From the NCBI GenBank assembly GCA_902803195.1, contig CADCOX010000118.1, positions 1-25,878 on the forward strand: DNA of 25,878 nucleotides, read 5' to 3'. The notes beneath the pieces were generated by a model that did no database searches, was not told the DNA's origin, and worked only from the letters and a program-made list of their open reading frames with translations. A program made the translations under genes and the position numbers. This DNA is from an uncultured Bacteroidales bacterium (GTDB taxonomy: Bacteria > Bacteroidota > Bacteroidia > Bacteroidales > Bacteroidaceae). Each line of letters starts with the position of its first letter. Position 1 is the stretch's first letter. Shown here piece after piece: positions 21,912 to 25,878 of the stretch.

Positions 21912-23723
21912 ATGCGTAGACGGCTCCTCATCCTGCTGGTATCGCTGCCTTGTGCTTTGATGGCGCAGTCCGACCTTTTGTTTGAAGGTAAGGTCGTTGC
22001 CCATGATGTGGATAGTCGTGGACCTATGCCAGCAGCCCTCAAGTCGTTGTTGAGCGAACGTATAGACGCATCGGGCGATGCGAATATTCGCATCGTCTCA
22101 CGCGACTATTCGCATAGCCCTTCGCGAAGGGTCGTGCGACGCCAACCGAAGGATTATGCTCCATCAGAGCCTGTCGAGCCATTGCTGCCTTCTATCCGCG
22201 CACAAGAGGAGCCCTACAATCTTTTCTGCCCTTACTACACGTTCGATGACGGAACCGTGAATCCCACGCGTTGCCTGTCGGGCTGTGTTGCTACAAGTCT
22301 CGAACAGATTCTTGCTTACTATCGTTACCCCGAAGCCCTGCTCGACACCCTACATGGTTGGGACAATGGCCATTATGCGCTCGATGACCTGCTACCAGGT
22401 ACACGCTTCGATTGGGACAACTACCTCACAGACTATCGAAAAGGTTGGACGCAAGCTCAGGGCGAAGCGATTGCTTTGACGACCCTTGCTGCGGGTATGG
22501 CCGTACACATGAACTATGGCCCTCACTCATCTGGGGCCAACACGTATAATGCAGTCGAACCGCTCCGTCGTGCGTTCGGATATGGAATGGTCCGTTATTT
22601 CGATCGCGTTCTCTATACGCCCAGCCGCTGGCATGCGATGCTTCAGCACGAGCTGACCAACGGTCGACCTATTGCATACGTCGGTCATAACATGGAATTG
22701 AATGGTCATGCGTTCAACATCGACGGTATTGATACGAACGGCTTCTATCACCTCAACTGGGGTTACGATGGTTACTACGACGGTTGGTACGACCTCGATT
22801 GGCTGAACCCTTGGGAGCCTGTCGACACGCTTCGCGATGGCATCGCCGAGGGTTTCTTCTGCAATCAGGGGGCGCTCTTCCTTCATCCCTCAGCCGACGC
22901 CAAGGTATTGGAACTCGACTCATTGGACCTTGATCAATTAGGCATTCAACTTAAGTCGGTATCGCTGCTGAGACAACCTGATACACAAGGGTTCACGGCT
23001 GCTGATTTCCATTTCGTGAATACGGGTCAAGATACCGTCACATACACCTACGAGGTCATGTCCTACCTGCCGACAGACACAGCCATCTTCTATCAAGCTG
23101 ACTATGTTGGGCTTGCAGCCATCACACTCGCACCGGCGGAAGAACGTACGCAGCGCCTGTATCTGAAGTTCGCTGAGCCAGGAAGTCGTATCCTGGGCAT
23201 CTCGCACGACGATGTGACTATCCCGTTCACGATGCCCATCGAAGTCGTACCAGGCGCACCTTCCACGTTAGAGTGGGGGAGTGTCGACGTAGAAGTAAAA
23301 GCCCTTTCATCTGTTGAGGATGGTGCTGATGCGGTTCGCTATGCAGCCACCTTCTCCGTTCCCGTGACGAATGTGTCGTCGGGTTACGCCTCGCGGCTCG
23401 TCACGTACTGCCTCTACCCCGATGGGGGCGAGAACGAGGACCTTCGTCACTATCATGTGATGGAACTCGCAGCAGGTGAGAGCGAAGTGTTGAAGGTGAC
23501 ATTCAAGGACTTGCTGCCCGACACGCCCTATCATTTCCTCGTCCGCTATCCCTGGCCCATCCGTACGCAAACCGATTTCCGAACGCCTTCGCTGACGGCT
23601 ATTCGTGAGTGTGAAGACGATGCAGTCCAGCCGCATTCTCTTTACGATCTGAGTGGACGGCGTCTGACGGCTGTTCGCCGAGGACTTTACATTCAGGATG
23701 GTCGAGTAAAAGTGCAACGATGA
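21912..23723 (+). CDS. Secreted C10 (streptopain-like) cysteine peptidase
   Basis: The 603-residue product has a signal peptide (1-18, ending ALMA), a short proregion (about 19-95) and a C10 catalytic domain. Cys125 in CLSGCVATSLEQIL is the nucleophile, and His266 in LNGHAFNIDG with Trp283 in HLNWGYDG complete the expected active site. Two beta-rich domains follow. The protein ends YDLSGRRLTAVRRGLYIQDG plus a short basic tail, like the C-terminal segments seen in exported proteins of Prevotella and relatives, possibly a type IX-like signal. I chose the ATG at 21912 because it begins a clean signal peptide; an in-frame GTG at 21867 would overlap the upstream gene. Three units of a 22-bp repeat lie in the proregion (residues about 51-73). 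Relatives include streptopain and Bacteroides fragilis Bfp enzymes. Confidence 0.9.
   Translation: MRRRLLILLVSLPCALMAQSDLLFEGKVVAHDVDSRGPMPAALKSLLSERIDASGDANIRIVSRDYSHSPSRRVVRRQPKDYAPSEPVEPLLPSIRAQEEPYNLFCPYYTFDDGTVNPTRCLSGCVATSLEQILAYYRYPEALLDTLHGWDNGHYALDDLLPGTRFDWDNYLTDYRKGWTQAQGEAIALTTLAAGMAVHMNYGPHSSGANTYNAVEPLRRAFGYGMVRYFDRVLYTPSRWHAMLQHELTNGRPIAYVGHNMELNGHAFNIDGIDTNGFYHLNWGYDGYYDGWYDLDWLNPWEPVDTLRDGIAEGFFCNQGALFLHPSADAKVLELDSLDLDQLGIQLKSVSLLRQPDTQGFTAADFHFVNTGQDTVTYTYEVMSYLPTDTAIFYQADYVGLAAITLAPAEERTQRLYLKFAEPGSRILGISHDDVTIPFTMPIEVVPGAPSTLEWGSVDVEVKALSSVEDGADAVRYAATFSVPVTNVSSGYASRLVTYCLYPDGGENEDLRHYHVMELAAGESEVLKVTFKDLLPDTPYHFLVRYPWPIRTQTDFRTPSLTAIRECEDDAVQPHSLYDLSGRRLTAVRRGLYIQDGRVKVQR
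22063..22128. repeat. Three 22-bp repeat units inside the C10 peptidase gene
   Basis: Units at 22063-22084, 22085-22106 and 22107-22128 share CGCATCG or CGCATAG at exactly 22-bp intervals (22067, 22089, 22111). Read on the minus strand, 22081-22119 aligns without gaps to 7160-7198 of the intergenic array with 30 of 39 bases equal by hand count. Included are a perfect 20-bp palindrome (22076-22095, centre CGAATATTCG) and a 14-bp one, CCCTTCGCGAAGGG (22118-22131). The three units total 66 bp, so the frame is kept. Confidence 0.75.
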
Positions 23724-23748
23724 CCATCAATCGCTTCTTTCTTTGATT

Positions 23749-24288
23749 ATGCTTCAAGTAGACGAAATCATTGACAAATACTACAGCAACAACGAGCCTT
23801 TGCGTCATATTCTCGTGACGCACAGTCGAAGCGTTGCCAAGAAAGCGCTTGCCGTCGCTCGTCAGCATCCTGAACTTGGCGCCGACGAACGTTTTGTCGA
23901 GGAAGCCGCTATGCTCCATGATATTGGCATCTTCTTGACTGATGCCCCTGGCATCCAATGCTTTGGCCGTGAGCCTTACATCTGTCATGGACTCTTGGGC
24001 GGTGAGCTGTTGCTACGCGAAGGTCTCCCTCGCCATGCTCGTGTAGCCGAACGCCATACTGGAACAGGACTGACCATCGCCACGATCCGTCGACAACAAC
24101 TCCCTTTGCCCGAACGCGATTTCTCACCTGAGACCATCGAGGAGCAAATCATCTGTTATACCGACAAGTTTTTCTCTAAAACACACCTCGATCGAGAGAA
24201 GACACCCGATCAGGTTCTTCGCAGTTTGGAGCGCTTCGGAGAGGAGGGGATTGAACGCATGCGCGCTTGGATAGAGCGCTTTAGCTGA
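23749..24288 (+). CDS. HD-domain phosphohydrolase-like protein
   Basis: The 179-residue product carries an HD metal-dependent hydrolase domain: His25 in LVTHSRSVA, the HD pair His57-Asp58 in MLHDIGIF, and later CHGLLGG and ERHTGTG histidines that complete the metal site. Family members hydrolyse phosphate esters of nucleotides or nucleotide-like substrates; the exact substrate of this short type is unknown. There is no signal peptide, so it should be cytoplasmic. I chose the ATG at 23749; an in-frame TTG two codons earlier adds nothing. It starts 25 bases after the peptidase stop and is probably the last gene of the kdgK transcript, since lptD has its own promoter. Confidence 0.9.
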   Translation: MLQVDEIIDKYYSNNEPLRHILVTHSRSVAKKALAVARQHPELGADERFVEEAAMLHDIGIFLTDAPGIQCFGREPYICHGLLGGELLLREGLPRHARVAERHTGTGLTIATIRRQQLPLPERDFSPETIEEQIICYTDKFFSKTHLDREKTPDQVLRSLERFGEEGIERMRAWIERFS

Positions 24289-24406
24289 ACGTCTTGTTCC
24301 GTACATCATGCCTCGTCTTTAGTCCTATAGCAAGTCCTTTTCAATGCCTTTTAGTGTTGTTTTGATTGAAGAGTGAGGTTGTTTCGGTTAATAAAGTTGA
24401 AAATAC

Positions 24407-24437
24407 TTGCAAATGAGGAGGAGATGGTGTACTTTTG
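24407..24437 (+). promoter_or_regulatory. Promoter for lptD
   Basis: TTG (24407-24409), 20 bases, then TACTTTTG (24430-24437) matches the Bacteroidetes promoter pattern. Transcription would start near 24444, after the in-frame ATG at 24424. This favours the GTG at 24481 as the translation start. Confidence 0.65.
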
Positions 24438-24480
24438 CACGGATTTTGGCGAGCCTATCTTTCGTCAGTCTTCTGTAAGA

Positions 24481-25878
24481 GTGAATAAATTTCATATCTA
24501 TATATGGCTTCTTGCCTGCCTGTTGACCTCTTTGGTCGCTTCATGCTCTACCTCGGCCATCCGTGAAGGGCGTGGTGGCGATTCGACGAAGTCGGCACAA
24601 GTGAAGCTTAAGACTTCGAACAAGAAGACAGCCGACCAACTCCTGAATGAAGATCTTGAAGCTGTTAGCGACCATGTTGTCAAGCGACAACATCCAGCTG
24701 CTGCAGAGCTTTTCGACTCTTTGCGTGCCAACAGCGACAGCCTTAATCTCGTGAACGAATCCGACACTACCACCAAGCATCGTGTCATCGATCAGCGGCA
24801 GGGGCGTGGTGTCAGTCGTTCGTCCTTGAATCAAGCATCCGCAGAAGGTCTATCTGTTGACAGCTTACCTACAGACACCGCTGCAGCTGATACGGCTCGT
24901 TACATGATTGTCCATGGCGATACGGTTTATCTGGGGCGCGCAGGATTTACAGGAACAGTCAAGCAAGATATTGATTCGACCAAACAAAGCAAAAGCGCAC
25001 TCGATGCCGTCGTTGAGTTCAACGCCAAGGACTCTGTCACCTTCGACTATGCCAATGATCGCGTCAACTTCTACGGAGACGCGCATGTCAACTACACCAA
25101 CCTCGAGCTCTCGGCCAACCTCATCACGATGAGTGTCGACAGTAGTATCGTACATGCTTATGGTACGCGTGATTCACTCGGAAACATGCAGTCGCCTCCC
25201 GTTTTTAAACAAGGTAACGATTCGTATGAGCCCGATGACATCGCTTATAACTTCAAATCGCGTAAAGCTTTTATTCACAATGTCTTCACCGAACAAGGTG
25301 AAGGCTACATGACCAGCGACGAGAGTAAGCGCGACTCCTCTGGTACCATGTACGTCCGTCGTGCCAAGTACACGACATGTGATGCCAAGCATCCCCACTT
25401 CTATCTTGCCCTCACACGTGCTAAGGTGCGCCCTGGCAAGGACGTCGTCTTCGGTCCAGCCTATCTGGTCATCGAGGACGTGCCTCTTCCGTTGGCCATC
25501 CCTTATGGCTTCTTCCCCTTCTCGAATAGTTATTCAAGCGGTATCATTATGCCTACCTATGGCGATGAGACCACTCGAGGTTTCTATCTACGAGATGGTG
25601 GCTATTATTTCGCGATTAATGACCGCATTGACTTAAAACTATTGGGCGAAATCTATACCAAAGGCACTTGGGGGTTGTCGGGACAGACAACCTACAAGAA
25701 ACGCTATCGCTTCAGCGGTGCAGTCAATTTCTCTTATCAGAATACGGTTGAAGGCGAGAAGAATATGCCCGACTACGTTGTGGGCAAGAGTTTCAAGATA
25801 CAATGGAGCCATCGCCAGGATTCGAAGGCTAATCCTGCTCAGACGTTCTCGGCAAGCGTTAACTTTGCCACGTCAAGC
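24481..25878 (+). CDS. lptD: LPS-assembly protein LptD, 3'-truncated by the window edge
   Basis: The first 466 codons are visible and the frame is open to the window end. LptD forms the outer-membrane barrel that, with LptE, inserts lipopolysaccharide into the outer leaflet. After a signal peptide and a low-complexity Ser/Asp/Thr-rich linker (about 25-140) comes an OstA/LptA-like beta domain (VTFDYANDRVNFYGDAHV, then LSANLITMSVD), the Bacteroidetes-type AKYTTCDAKHPHFYL, and LPLAIPYGFFPF leading into barrel strands. I chose GTG at 24481, since it gives an immediate signal peptide and lies after the predicted transcription start; the in-frame ATG at 24424 is upstream of it. Unusually, the signal peptide ends VASC (Cys22), a lipobox-like sequence, although LptD is not normally a lipoprotein. 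Confidence 0.88.
   Translation, partial: MNKFHIYIWLLACLLTSLVASCSTSAIREGRGGDSTKSAQVKLKTSNKKTADQLLNEDLEAVSDHVVKRQHPAAAELFDSLRANSDSLNLVNESDTTTKHRVIDQRQGRGVSRSSLNQASAEGLSVDSLPTDTAAADTARYMIVHGDTVYLGRAGFTGTVKQDIDSTKQSKSALDAVVEFNAKDSVTFDYANDRVNFYGDAHVNYTNLELSANLITMSVDSSIVHAYGTRDSLGNMQSPPVFKQGNDSYEPDDIAYNFKSRKAFIHNVFTEQGEGYMTSDESKRDSSGTMYVRRAKYTTCDAKHPHFYLALTRAKVRPGKDVVFGPAYLVIEDVPLPLAIPYGFFPFSNSYSSGIIMPTYGDETTRGFYLRDGGYYFAINDRIDLKLLGEIYTKGTWGLSGQTTYKKRYRFSGAVNFSYQNTVEGEKNMPDYVVGKSFKIQWSHRQDSKANPAQTFSASVNFATSS

Noticed and set aside
24424..24480. Upstream in-frame ATG for lptD
   Set aside because: The predicted -7 element TACTTTTG lies just after this ATG, so it would not be in the transcript, and it would place 19 polar residues before the signal peptide.

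Overview
The window reads as chromosomal DNA from a member of the Bacteroidales, most likely a Prevotella-like gut or oral species. Supporting signs are a SusC/SusD pair, promoters with the Bacteroidetes -7 box TAnnTTTG, a C10 (streptopain-like) peptidase ending in a YDLSGRR-type C-terminal segment, LptD of the Bacteroidetes type, and little use of strong Shine-Dalgarno sites. I see no rRNA, tRNA, CRISPR array, insertion sequence or phage gene.

Layout. (1) 2-6913, plus strand: the 3' end of a surface protein with fasciclin-like features, then a SusC-type TonB-dependent transporter and an unusually long SusD-type lipoprotein. This looks like one nutrient-capture operon. An AACG-type hexamer repeat lies between susC and susD. 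(2) 6914-7404: a gene-free stretch with a terminator-like hairpin, seven tandem 22-23 bp repeats, a GC-rich hairpin and a promoter. (3) 7405-10429, plus strand: a Nudix hydrolase, an AT-rich orphan with two CXXCG motifs that looks acquired, a 60-residue conserved small protein and an MFS transporter. (4) 10595-13441: RidA (minus) diverging from a TonB-dependent receptor and a MutT-like Nudix gene (plus). (5) 13446-18898, minus strand: NhaC antiporter, RsmG, a metallo-beta-lactamase-fold hydrolase, a FecE-like ABC ATPase without its permease, an aldose epimerase and a family 2 glycosyltransferase. (6) 19148-24288, plus strand: KDG kinase and KDPG aldolase, followed at short spacing by a DUF3298/RsiV-type lipoprotein, a secreted C10 peptidase and an HD-domain protein. 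(7) 24481 to the end: the 5' part of lptD with its own promoter.

How genes work together. The fasciclin-like protein, SusC and SusD would form an outer-membrane binding and uptake unit for a glycan or peptide, but no degradative enzyme is visible to name the substrate. KDG kinase and KDPG aldolase are the last two steps of hexuronate or Entner-Doudoroff catabolism, giving pyruvate and glyceraldehyde 3-phosphate. Most of the rest is housekeeping.

Most interesting observation. The tandem 22-bp repeat of the 7.1 kb intergenic region recurs, in opposite orientation, inside the proregion of the C10 peptidase gene about 15 kb away. Three 22-bp units there add up to 66 bp, so they keep the reading frame while being read in three different frames. 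This resembles a dispersed palindromic repeat that can settle inside a coding sequence. Other short-period repeats (hexamer at 4591-4669, heptamer at 16119-16153) sit at gene edges, so this genome seems prone to degenerate short tandem repeats between genes.
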